Assembly (NCBI GenBank): GCA_017443265.1
Contig: JAFSOU010000092.1
Location: 1-64,000, forward strand
Source: Bacteroidales bacterium
Lineage (GTDB): Bacteria; Bacteroidota; Bacteroidia; Bacteroidales; P3
DNA: 64,000 bases
Reading direction: 5' to 3'
Of this stretch, positions 26,421 to 34,809 are shown piece after piece; the stretch's first letter is position 1, and every line of letters starts with the position of its first letter. The notes under the pieces were generated by a model. It made no database searches. It saw nothing but the letters and a program-made list of their open reading frames with translations, and was not told the DNA's origin. Made by a program: the position numbers and the translations under genes.

Positions 26421-29081
26421 TTATTCGGAGTCGTCGCCTTCGCCGCCCACTTTGGCCTGACGTTCGAGTTCCATCTTACCGAAACGCAGGGTGATGCCGG
26501 CGCTTATGAAACGGCTGTTGAGGGTTTTGCGGGTGGATTCGCTAAGATAGTAGGGGTTGGTGTTGGTGGAGCCTGTACCGTAGCGTCCGCCCCAGTTGAA
26601 GAGGTCCTGAATGTTGATAAACACGGAGAGTTTGCGTTTGAAGAAATCGCTGCGTATGCCCATGTTCATCGAGTAGCGGGCTTTGGTTTCGGACAGCAGT
26701 CCGATGGTGGGCGAGTTGTAGTGCGCCGAGAGGTGTATCTGGTAGTTGTCCCAAACCTTTGCCCAAGCGTTCACACGCACGCTCCACGACCATTTGTCCT
26801 TGGTGATGTCCTGATGACGCACGTTGCCAAAATCGTCGGTGTGGTCGTATTCCATGTGGTAGCCGTAGTCGTAGAGGTTGGCGTAGAGACGCACGTTGAA
26901 AAATCCCGTAGGACGGTAGGTCATATTGAGCGAAGCGCCATAGCGCCACGACGAGCCCATATTGTAAGGTATGGAGTAGGAAACCATGCGGTCGAAGAGG
27001 TATTCGTCGTGGTTTGTGGCGTCGGTGAGGGAACTTATCTCGTTGGTGGCCAGTCGTCCGTAGCCTTCGATGCCCACATTGCCGAATGAGGTGAAATATT
27101 TAGTCCAGCCCGCTTCGGCGGAATGTGTGTACGAGGGTTTCAATCCGTCGGGGTTACCGGTGCGGTAGCTCTCGTCGCCGTAGATGCGGAACTTGGTGAG
27201 CTGACTTTCGTCGGGCTGACGCATACGCATTGAGTAGTTGAGTTTGAAGTTGTGCATGCTTTCGGTGCGATACGAGAGGTGTACCGAAGGACGTGCAGTG
27301 ATGAAAGTACGTTCGCCGTTGTCGGCAAAATCCATCTCGGTATTATAGTTCCACGAGATGCTTTGCAATCCCAGACCAATTCCTGTGGAGAGGGTGAAAT
27401 TGCCCCATCGGTGGGTCCAGTTGACGTCGCCGCTCACATTACTGGTGTAGCCATTGTAATCGTAGGTGCGCAGCAGGTCGGAGATGACTTTCATATTGTT
27501 GTACGAGGAGTCGACCCTATAGTATCGGTCGTAGTTGTTGTGGGTGTAGGTGTAGTCGGCATTGAGGCCGTAGCTCATCTCGCCGTCTTTGCTGTAGGGG
27601 CGGTTGTAGCGGGCAAAAAGGCTTCCGCCGCCGTTACGCTGGTTGGTGAGACGGTAGCGGTATTCGTCGTTGAGGTCGAAATATTCGGTGTACATACAGT
27701 CGTAGAACTCGGTGGAGCGGTTGTGCGAGAAACGTCCGCTAAGGCCGATACGGAGGTTATGACCGTTGAGGTCGAATTTCTTGGTGTAGTCGGCACCGAG
27801 GTCGCCGAAGAACCCCGGGTTACGGGTGCTGTCGTAGGTGGAGTAGCCGTAGGTGTAATTGGTGTCGGTTTCGAACACTGTTCTATATACGCTGTTGTCG
27901 GACACGCTGCGGTTGAAAGTGCCGTTCACGCCGCCGTGAATCTCGATGTCGCTCATCGAGTCTATCTCGTAGTTGATGTTCATAAACAGGTTGCCGCCGA
28001 GGTTCTTGCTCCAGTTGGAGGAGGTGTCGGTCTGGTAGCGGGTGGTGTCGTAGGTGTCGGGCTCGCTGCCGTCCACACGGGTGATGGACCAGCCGTTCGA
28101 TTTGTTGTTGCGGAACGAGTAGCGTCCGCTGGCAAACACGTTGATGCTGAGTTTTTCTTTGGCCCACATGTACGAAATCCACGGGCTTATGTTTGGCTGG
28201 GTGCTGCCGTTGACACCGAAACTCACAAACTGGTTGCTTTTCACGTGTGCCGAGGTTATGATGTTGATAACGGCTTCGGCGTCGGTGGCGTATTTGGCCG
28301 AGGGGTTGGTGATGGCCTCAATGCGGTCGAGAGCGTTGGCGGGCAGGGTTTCGAGGTAGGTCTTGAGGTTTTCCTCGGTAAGTTTGGAGGGTTTGTCGTT
28401 AATCCATATTTCCACACTCGACACACCGCGAAGGGTAACGTTGCCTTCCACGTCCACCTCCACGCCGGGGGCGTTCTGCAGGGCGTCGTTGGTGGTTCCG
28501 GTCTGTATCGACGGATCGTCGGCCACGTTGTAAATCATTTTCTCGCCGTCCTGAGCGTAAAGCGGTCGCTGTCCCTTTACGGTAACGGCTTTAAGCATAG
28601 AGCCCTCTTTCATGTTAATGTTGCCGAGAGCTGTGTTGTTCTCCACTTTGAAAGGGATATAACGTGTGGTGTAGCCGATGTATGTGGCGCGAAGTAAATA
28701 CTCTCCTGCAGGCACTTCGGTAACTTCGAAATAGCCATAGAGGTCGGTGGCGGCACCGCGCACGAGGCTGCTGTCCTCCTTGTCGAGCACGGCCACATTG
28801 CCGAATCCCAGCGGTTCGTTTTTAGTGCTGTCGATAAGGGTTCCCACCACTTTGAAGGTGGAGCCGCTGCGTACTTTTTTCTGTTTCACGGTCTGCCCTT
28901 TTTTCTGAGAATCTTGCATATTGCGGTCGAAACGCTCGCTGCGCGGGAAACCGCCTTCGGGGCGCTCGCCGCCTGGTCTGCCTCCCGGACGACCGCCTGG
29001 AAAACCGCCGCCGGGTTGGGCCATAAGTGTAACGCTAACTATTAAAGATAAGAATAAGAATGCGGATGTAAGTTTTTTCAT
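26421..29081 (-). CDS. TonB-plug/outer-membrane beta-barrel protein
   Basis: An 886-residue protein from ATG 29081 (a TTG four codons upstream is less likely). Order: signal peptide; a Gly/Pro/Arg-rich stretch of about 30 residues; a carboxypeptidase-D-like domain (VVGTLIDSTKNEPLGFGNVAV...GYFEVTEVPAGEYLLRATYIGY); a TonB plug (VTVKGQRPLYAQDGEKMIYNV...DALQNAPGVEVD); then a barrel of many amphipathic strands. This is the Bacteroidota barrel_3 type. The transported ligand is unknown; no SusD partner is adjacent. Confidence 0.85.
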   Translation of the reverse strand: MKKLTSAFLFLSLIVSVTLMAQPGGGFPGGRPGGRPGGERPEGGFPRSERFDRNMQDSQKKGQTVKQKKVRSGSTFKVVGTLIDSTKNEPLGFGNVAVLDKEDSSLVRGAATDLYGYFEVTEVPAGEYLLRATYIGYTTRYIPFKVENNTALGNINMKEGSMLKAVTVKGQRPLYAQDGEKMIYNVADDPSIQTGTTNDALQNAPGVEVDVEGNVTLRGVSSVEIWINDKPSKLTEENLKTYLETLPANALDRIEAITNPSAKYATDAEAVINIITSAHVKSNQFVSFGVNGSTQPNISPWISYMWAKEKLSINVFASGRYSFRNNKSNGWSITRVDGSEPDTYDTTRYQTDTSSNWSKNLGGNLFMNINYEIDSMSDIEIHGGVNGTFNRSVSDNSVYRTVFETDTNYTYGYSTYDSTRNPGFFGDLGADYTKKFDLNGHNLRIGLSGRFSHNRSTEFYDCMYTEYFDLNDEYRYRLTNQRNGGGSLFARYNRPYSKDGEMSYGLNADYTYTHNNYDRYYRVDSSYNNMKVISDLLRTYDYNGYTSNVSGDVNWTHRWGNFTLSTGIGLGLQSISWNYNTEMDFADNGERTFITARPSVHLSYRTESMHNFKLNYSMRMRQPDESQLTKFRIYGDESYRTGNPDGLKPSYTHSAEAGWTKYFTSFGNVGIEGYGRLATNEISSLTDATNHDEYLFDRMVSYSIPYNMGSSWRYGASLNMTYRPTGFFNVRLYANLYDYGYHMEYDHTDDFGNVRHQDITKDKWSWSVRVNAWAKVWDNYQIHLSAHYNSPTIGLLSETKARYSMNMGIRSDFFKRKLSVFINIQDLFNWGGRYGTGSTNTNPYYLSESTRKTLNSRFISAGITLRFGKMELERQAKVGGEGDDSE

Positions 29082-29149
29082 CTTTGTAAACAAATAATAA
29101 ATAATATATTTGTATCTGAAAAAGGGTAAAAATTGCTATGCCGGAGCGA

Positions 29150-30478
29150 TTATTTTTCGAATTTTTCCTTGCCCCAGATGTCTTTCATCTCGGGTTTTTG
29201 CACGTCGTTCAGGAACACACAGCGGTCGAGAGAGGCATCGCGGCAAACTATGTCTTCGGCCAGGGCGTTGCACGAGGGGCTTCCGCACACTCCGCAGTCG
29301 ATTTGAGGGAGCATGCACTGTATCTTGTTTATTTTCTCCATTTTTTCGAGGGCTTTGGACACGTCCTCGTCGAGGGCGAGCATGGAGCGCGGCTGCACGG
29401 CCGACACACGCACGTCGGAGAGCAGGAAATCGCTTTCGGCTTCGAGTTTGGAGTCGTTGGTGGCCTCGCCGTTGCGTTCGCGTTCGGTAATTTTGCGGGC
29501 CCGGGCGTACATGCATTCGCTGATGAGGAAACGGTTTTGGCAGGCAAGCACTCCGCCGGCGCAGCTCTGGTCGCAGGCGCGGAGCTCGAGGAATTCGATA
29601 TCCTCAATCTCTTCGTTTTCCACTTTTTCCAAAAACTCCGTCACGTTGTGAATTTCGTCAATGGCCAGCGAGCGTTTGGCTATGCACAATCGTCGCTCGC
29701 CGTTGGTGAGGGTTGATAGCACGGCATCCGACGAGAGGCGCGCCATCGAAAAACCGGGAACGGTGTAGTCCTTGCCCAGCTCTTTCATCTTTTTCTGAAC
29801 ACGGTTGTAAAGCTCGTCCATGTTTATTATGCCGTCCACAAGGGATTTCTCCTCCCCCACGGGACTTTTCACGGCAGCCACTTTGGCGGCGCAGGGCGAG
29901 ATGTAGAAAAAGCCTATGTCCCTGCGAGGTATGTTGCTTTCGGTGAGCACCTTGCAGGCATATTTTGCCACTATGTCGACAGGAGCTTTAACCGGAATGA
30001 TGTTGTCCACCAGCGACGGGAAACGCACCTGTATCAGCCTTACTATAGCGGGGCAGAATGATGAAATCAAGGGTTTCTCGCCAAGACCTTCCTCGGCGTA
30101 CTGGTTTTTGGCCTGAGCGAAAATATGCACAGCCGACTCCACTTCGAAAACATGTGTAAAACCAATCTCTTTCAGCACAGAGTACACCCGCGAAGCGGGG
30201 ATGTCCTCGGAAAAATGGCCTAGGAAAACGGCCGGTACCAGTGCAACACGGCATTTGTAGTTGAAAATCTGGTCGAAATCGTCCTGTTTTATGTATATTG
30301 CCTTCACGGGGCAAACTTTGAAACAGTTGCCGCAGTCCACACAGCGGTTTTCTGAGATGGTGGCGTGGCCGTTGACGACGCGTATGGCTTCGGTGGGGCA
30401 GCTTTTCATGCAGCGAGCACAGGCAATGCACTGGTCCTCATCTACTTGCAGAGCGTGGTAAAAAGTCTGTTGGCTCAT
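29150..30478 (-). CDS. FeFe-hydrogenase-like iron-sulfur protein, probable sensor
   Basis: A 442-residue protein. Two 4Fe-4S ferredoxin motifs (CIACARCMKSCP, CVDCGNCFKVCP, residues 18-60) precede a hydrogenase large-subunit domain: L1 SSFCPAIVRL, L2 SPCAAKV, L3 ELRACDQSCAGG. The four H-cluster cysteines are kept, but the proton-shuttle Cys of catalytic enzymes (TSCCP) is Phe. The C-terminus has a CGVCGSPSC...C cluster domain. This pattern is that of sensory (HsfB-like) rather than H2-turnover enzymes. It follows RsbW-like and DRTGG genes, supporting a signalling role. Confidence 0.85.
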   Translation of the reverse strand: MSQQTFYHALQVDEDQCIACARCMKSCPTEAIRVVNGHATISENRCVDCGNCFKVCPVKAIYIKQDDFDQIFNYKCRVALVPAVFLGHFSEDIPASRVYSVLKEIGFTHVFEVESAVHIFAQAKNQYAEEGLGEKPLISSFCPAIVRLIQVRFPSLVDNIIPVKAPVDIVAKYACKVLTESNIPRRDIGFFYISPCAAKVAAVKSPVGEEKSLVDGIINMDELYNRVQKKMKELGKDYTVPGFSMARLSSDAVLSTLTNGERRLCIAKRSLAIDEIHNVTEFLEKVENEEIEDIEFLELRACDQSCAGGVLACQNRFLISECMYARARKITERERNGEATNDSKLEAESDFLLSDVRVSAVQPRSMLALDEDVSKALEKMEKINKIQCMLPQIDCGVCGSPSCNALAEDIVCRDASLDRCVFLNDVQKPEMKDIWGKEKFEK

Positions 30479-30506
30479 ATCATTTGGATTGGTTAAAACG
30501 TTCTAA

Positions 30507-30920
30507 TTATTTGAAATTCACTTCCATCTCCACTGTGGTACCCACACCCACGGTGCTTTGCACGTTGAGTTTGTCCACATTGTTTTTGATGTTTGGCAGA
30601 CCCATGCCGGCGCCGAAACCCATGTCGCGAACCTCGGGGCGGGCGGTGGAGTAGCCTTCCTGCATGGCCAGATCTATGTCGGGGATGCCGGGGCCCTTGT
30701 CGGCCACCACAAGGCGTATCTTGTCGGAGTCGATGTCGGCTGTAACAAGGCCGCCGCAGGCGTGGGCGATGGCGTTTACCTCGGCTTCGTACAAGGCCAC
30801 CACCACTCGTTTGATGATGGCGGGGGGGATGTTGAGCTGTTTCAGTGTTTTCTTTACCGAGCTCGAAGCTATGCCGGCATTGACGAAATCGCCTTCTATC
30901 ACAGTATATTCGAAATGCAT
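30507..30920 (-). CDS. RsbW-like ATP-binding regulatory protein
   Basis: A 137-residue GHKL ATPase of the anti-sigma/serine-kinase type, starting at ATG 30920; the longer open frame runs through the upstream gene. N box EAEVNAIAHA, G1 box DKGPGIPD and G2 region GFGAGMGLPNI are complete. Such stand-alone domains phosphorylate or sequester partner proteins. It lies 20 bases after the DRTGG gene and 28 before the hydrogenase-like gene. Confidence 0.85.
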   Translation of the reverse strand: MHFEYTVIEGDFVNAGIASSSVKKTLKQLNIPPAIIKRVVVALYEAEVNAIAHACGGLVTADIDSDKIRLVVADKGPGIPDIDLAMQEGYSTARPEVRDMGFGAGMGLPNIKNNVDKLNVQSTVGVGTTVEMEVNFK

Positions 30921-30940
30921 GGTGTGTCGTTTTTTTAGGG

Positions 30941-31285
30941 TTAGAACAAAGGTTTGATGTCGTTGGCGTACATCAGGCCGCAGGCTTTGAACATGGAGAA
31001 ATCGCTCTCTATCAGCACCATGTCGTTGTCCTCGGCCAGCTCGATCATCTCTTCGGTGGCTTTTTTCTTGCGTACGAAGATGATAATATCCAGTCCTGCC
31101 ATCTCGCAGGTGCGTATGGTCTGCAGGTTGCACAGTCCGGTAACGAGCAAAGGGGTCTGTTTAAGGGTAAGCACGTCGCTCATAAGGTCCGATGCAAAGG
31201 CGGTGGTGATGTCCTCGTTGAGCTGTTCCTCGGTGCCACAAAGTATCTTTGCTTCAAGCAGTTCTGCAATTTGTTTTACAGTCAT
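30941..31285 (-). CDS. DRTGG-domain protein
   Basis: A 114-residue protein, MTVKQIAELLEAKILCGTEEQLNEDITTAFASDLMSDVL..., matching the small DRTGG domain also found in phosphotransacetylases and CBS proteins and commonly linked to FeFe-hydrogenase clusters. Probable ligand-binding sensor. First gene of the trio; a promoter box TATATTTG lies on this strand at 31329-31336. Confidence 0.75.
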   Translation of the reverse strand: MTVKQIAELLEAKILCGTEEQLNEDITTAFASDLMSDVLTLKQTPLLVTGLCNLQTIRTCEMAGLDIIIFVRKKKATEEMIELAEDNDMVLIESDFSMFKACGLMYANDIKPLF

Positions 31286-31512
31286 TTTATATATGTTTTG
31301 AAGTTTTTTAATGTTGTTTTTAAACTTGCAAATATACGAAAAAAAATCGGATTTTCCTAAAAAAAATCATACCTGAACCCAATTGCCAGCTTTACAAATG
31401 TAAAATTGCAGGCGGTTGGCATCTGTTTCGGCGTAGCGTGTTACTTTTTTTTGTCGTCACAAAACAAAAAACGGTTTCTTGCGTTTTTATTTGGATTACA
31501 ACAATAACTGAT

Positions 31513-33063
31513 ATGGACAAAACAACCATTCTTTGGGCCGACGACGAGATTGACCTGCTAAAACCGCACATCATGTTCCTTGAGGAAAAAGGCTACAACG
31601 TCATTGCCGTTACCAGCGGCGACGAAGCCTTGGACGAACTTTCGCACCATGTGGTGGACATCGTTTTCCTCGACGAGAACATGCCCGGACTAACAGGATT
31701 GGACACCCTGAGCATCATCAAAAGCCGCCACCCCATGATTCCCGTGGTGATGATTACCAAAAGCGAGGAGGAACACATTATGGACGAGGCGCTTGGCGGA
31801 AAAATCTCCGACTACCTGATAAAACCCGTCAAGCCGAACCAGATACTGCTAACCGTAAAGAAACATACCGAGGGCAAACGCCTCGCCGACCAGAAATCGA
31901 TACAGAACTACCAGCAGAATTTCCGCAACATAAGCATGGAGCTGATGAACCCGCTCTCCGCCGAAGGCTGGGTTGACATCTACAAACGTCTGGTGCAGTG
32001 GGATTTGGAACTATCCAAGACCGAAGACCGCAATACCCACGAGATACTTTACTCGCAACGTGCCGAAGCCAACCAGCTTTTCTGCCGTTTCTACGAGCAG
32101 AACTACGAGGACTGGCTCAGCGGACGTGCCGAAAAACCCCTTATGTCGCCTACAGTGCTGAAAGAGAAGCTCTTCCCCCTGCTGAAAGACGACAAGCCTA
32201 CCTTCCTCATCGTTATCGACAATTTTCGTTTCGACCAATGGAAATACACACAGCACACCATCGAAACGCTGTTCCACACCGAGGAGGAGTGCGTGTATTA
32301 CAGCATACTGCCCACCACCACACAATACGCCCGCAACGCCTTGTTTTCGGGACTCATGCCATCGGAGATTGAAAAAAAATATCCCCAATACTGGATAAAC
32401 GAAACCGAGGAGGGCAACAAAAACCAGTACGAAAACGAGTTGCTCGACGAGAACCTTCGCCGCTACGGTTTCAACATCAAACACTCGTACCACAAGGTGC
32501 TCAACGCCACTTTCGGCAAAAAACTAATCGACAGCATCCCACGCATGATGCAGAACAAACTCACGGTGGTTATCTACAACTTTATCGACATGCTTTCGCA
32601 CGCCCGCACCGAGCTGGACATCATACGCGAGCTGGCCGAAAACGAACAGTCGTACCGCTCGCTCACCCTCTCGTGGCTCGAACATTCGCCGCTTATGGAT
32701 TTCCTTAAACGCATAGCCGAGGAGGACGTTAACCTCGTCATCACCACCGACCACGGCTCGGTGAAAATCAACAATCCTGTAAAGGTGAAAGGCGACAAGG
32801 ACGTGTCGGTGAACCTGCGCTACAAAGTGGGACGCCTGCTCGACTACAACCCAAAACAGGTGTACGAGGTGAAAGACGCATCCAAGATTTTCCTGCCCAA
32901 ACTCTATGTCACCTCCCCCTACATCTTCGCCCACCGCAACGATTTCTTTGCCTACCCCAACAACTACAACCAGTACGTGCAATATTATATGAACACCTTC
33001 CAGCACGGCGGCATCTCGATGGAGGAAAACCTCGTGCCGTTCATTATCCTCAAAAAACGATAG
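31513..33063 (+). CDS. porX: PorX-type response regulator with PglZ domain
   Basis: A 516-residue protein from ATG 31513. Receiver domain residues 1-120 with acidic pocket D10/D11, phospho-acceptor D54 (FLDENMPG) and Lys near 104. The rest is a PglZ/alkaline-phosphatase-fold domain (LIVIDNFRFDQW, LPTTTQYARNALFSG, TTDHGS metal ligands). In Porphyromonas and other Bacteroidota this architecture is PorX, which with PorY and an ECF sigma factor activates type IX secretion genes. The porY kinase is not in this window. ispE follows after 4 bases. Confidence 0.9.
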   Translation: MDKTTILWADDEIDLLKPHIMFLEEKGYNVIAVTSGDEALDELSHHVVDIVFLDENMPGLTGLDTLSIIKSRHPMIPVVMITKSEEEHIMDEALGGKISDYLIKPVKPNQILLTVKKHTEGKRLADQKSIQNYQQNFRNISMELMNPLSAEGWVDIYKRLVQWDLELSKTEDRNTHEILYSQRAEANQLFCRFYEQNYEDWLSGRAEKPLMSPTVLKEKLFPLLKDDKPTFLIVIDNFRFDQWKYTQHTIETLFHTEEECVYYSILPTTTQYARNALFSGLMPSEIEKKYPQYWINETEEGNKNQYENELLDENLRRYGFNIKHSYHKVLNATFGKKLIDSIPRMMQNKLTVVIYNFIDMLSHARTELDIIRELAENEQSYRSLTLSWLEHSPLMDFLKRIAEEDVNLVITTDHGSVKINNPVKVKGDKDVSVNLRYKVGRLLDYNPKQVYEVKDASKIFLPKLYVTSPYIFAHRNDFFAYPNNYNQYVQYYMNTFQHGGISMEENLVPFIILKKR

Positions 33064-33067
33064 CCCT

Positions 33068-33889
33068 ATGACCGAGCACCCCAACTGCAAGATAAACATA
33101 GGCTTAAGCGTCGTTGCCAAGCGTCCCGACGGCTTCCACAACCTCGAGTCGGTGTTCTACCCCCTGCCCATCAGCGACACGTTGGAGATTGAGAAAGCCG
33201 ACAACTTCAGTTTTGAGCAGGACGGCATTGCCCTCGACTGCGCCGGCTCCGACAACCTGTGCGTCAAGGCTTACCGCCTGATGCAGAAAGATTTCCCGCA
33301 GATTGGTCCCGTGGCCATACGCCTTACCAAAAACATACCTTCCGGTGCCGGCTTGGGCGGCGGCTCCTCCGACGCAGCGTTCACCATAAAGATGCTTAAC
33401 TCGCTGTTCAAGTTGGGGTTACACACCGAACAGCTGCAAGGCTACGCCGCACGTATTGGCGCCGACTGTGCCTTTTTTATCGAAAACAAGGCGGTGTTTG
33501 CCAGCCAGAAAGGCGATGTGTTTCAGGATATTGCGCTCGATTTGTCGGGCCACAGACTGCTTTTGGTAAAGCCCGATGTGGGGGTGAGCACCGCCGAGGC
33601 ATATAAAAGCATAGTGCCCGCCCCGGCACACTTCGACCTGCGCAAGCTCGGCTCCACACCGATGGAAGAATGGAAACAGTTGGTTACCAATGATTTCGAG
33701 AAGTCGGTTTTTGAGAAACTCACCGTACTGCGCGAGATAAAAGAGCGTATGTACCAAGGTGGAGCGGTGTATGCGGCAATGAGCGGCAGCGGCTCCACAA
33801 TCTACGGCTTCTTTGCTAAAAATCAAGACATTACAGAGCTACGCACGGACTTCGATAAACGGTTTTTCACGGCGGAGATTGCATTTTAA
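33068..33889 (+). CDS. ispE: 4-diphosphocytidyl-2-C-methyl-D-erythritol kinase
   Basis: A 273-residue GHMP kinase of the non-mevalonate isoprenoid pathway. It begins CKINIGLSVVAKRPDGFHNLES, with the catalytic Lys near the N-terminus, has the ATP loop IPSGAGLGGGSSDA and a C-terminal GGAVYAAMSGSGSTIYGFF motif. It follows porX closely and is probably co-transcribed. Confidence 0.95.
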   Translation: MTEHPNCKINIGLSVVAKRPDGFHNLESVFYPLPISDTLEIEKADNFSFEQDGIALDCAGSDNLCVKAYRLMQKDFPQIGPVAIRLTKNIPSGAGLGGGSSDAAFTIKMLNSLFKLGLHTEQLQGYAARIGADCAFFIENKAVFASQKGDVFQDIALDLSGHRLLLVKPDVGVSTAEAYKSIVPAPAHFDLRKLGSTPMEEWKQLVTNDFEKSVFEKLTVLREIKERMYQGGAVYAAMSGSGSTIYGFFAKNQDITELRTDFDKRFFTAEIAF

Positions 33890-33940
33890 TACTCCTTTTC
33901 GCTTCGCTCAAGAGATTTTTTTGATTTTTTTTGTTCTCCT

Positions 33941-34065
33941 GCTCGTCTTCGACGAGCGAAATCAAGGAAATCTTGTAAATAGCTTTCGCCTTCGGCGAAA
34001 TAATTATTGAGATTTACAAGATTTCTGCCCGAAGGGCTAGGAGCATTCAATTGCCCGCAGGGCAA
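33941..34065. repeat. cluster of short palindromes between convergent genes
   Basis: Four perfect hairpins with 3-base loops lie in tandem: 33941-33957 (7 bp), 33984-34000 (7 bp), 34027-34037 (4 bp) and 34051-34065 (6 bp). The second is itself enclosed by a 14-bp inverted repeat, GAAATCTTGTAAAT at 33967-33980 with its complement at 34012-34025. A TTTCAACTTTCAA-type repeat follows at 34073-34102, entering the 3' end of the kinase gene. It may act as a two-way terminator or be a dispersed palindromic repeat. Confidence 0.7.
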
Positions 34066-34082
34066 GACGAGAATTTCAACTT

Positions 34083-34742
34083 TCAATTCTCAACTTTCAA
34101 CTTCCGCTCGTATGTCTGGAATACGATAGTCTCACCGGTGGTACGCACCTCGAAACTGTCGCCGAGGGCGGAGTTCAGCGTTCCTTCCCACCAATAACGG
34201 AATTTCCTCCCCTCCACATGATATTCCAAACCGCTGTAACTCAGAACATTATCTTTGTCCAAGCTGAACACCGACACCTGTTGCCGTGCAAAACTGCGGA
34301 AAGTGGTGTCGCCGCTTATGGCGGTAAACACTCCGTAGTCGGTAAACATCCGGCATTGGGCCACCTTGGCAAAGTCGGCAAGCAGGGCGATATTGGCAAG
34401 CAGGTGGTCCTCGCGCAGGCCGCTCGCCCCCACTATGGCCAATCGTCTCCAGCCCTGCGCCACGCTGTAGTCCACCGCCTTGCTGAGGTCGTTGTTGTCC
34501 TGCCGCGACACAACCACAAGCCTATCCGAAAGTCTCTCTTTCAGTGCTTTGGACAGCGAGTCGCCGTCGCCAACCACTGCCGTGGGCATAATACCGGCAT
34601 CGAGCAGTTTCTCCGCCGCGCCGTCGCAGCACACCACGGGCAGTCCCCCGCGCAGCAGCGACAATGGAATGTCGTTTCGCGGAAACTCGCCGTTGGCAAG
34701 TACCACAGCGTCAAATTTTTGTATGTCTATTGTGTATCGCAT
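34083..34742 (-). CDS. thiamine pyrophosphokinase
   Basis: A 219-residue protein from ATG 34742; the longer frame reads through palindromic intergenic DNA and is not real. VVLANGEFP, VVCCDGAAEKLLDAGIMPTAVVGDGDSL and DNNDLSKAVDYS are the nucleotide- and thiamine-binding motifs of the TPK catalytic domain, and the C-terminal half is the beta-sandwich thiamine-binding part. It makes thiamine diphosphate from thiamine. 67 bases downstream of rnr. Confidence 0.88.
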   Translation of the reverse strand: MRYTIDIQKFDAVVLANGEFPRNDIPLSLLRGGLPVVCCDGAAEKLLDAGIMPTAVVGDGDSLSKALKERLSDRLVVVSRQDNNDLSKAVDYSVAQGWRRLAIVGASGLREDHLLANIALLADFAKVAQCRMFTDYGVFTAISGDTTFRSFARQQVSVFSLDKDNVLSYSGLEYHVEGRKFRYWWEGTLNSALGDSFEVRTTGETIVFQTYERKLKVEN

Positions 34743-34755
34743 CGTGTTTCTGTTC

Positions 34756-34798
34756 CGTGGGTTGTACCCACGTTTGTTGTCCGTCGCCCTTTCAGGGC
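34756..34798. repeat. pair of palindromes between rnr and the kinase gene
   Basis: CGTGGGT-TGT-ACCCACG (34756-34772) and GCCCT-TTC-AGGGC (34786-34798), the second followed by TTTTT on the forward strand. The same type of paired palindrome is, from memory, dispersed between genes in many Bacteroidota; this needs a genome-wide count. Confidence 0.6.
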
Positions 34799-34809
34799 TT
34801 TTTGGTAGT

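Noticed and set aside
27252-28697. 481-codon frame antisense to the TonB-plug barrel protein
   Set aside because: Val/Gly-rich shadow of the sense strand, no start context, no recognisable domain.
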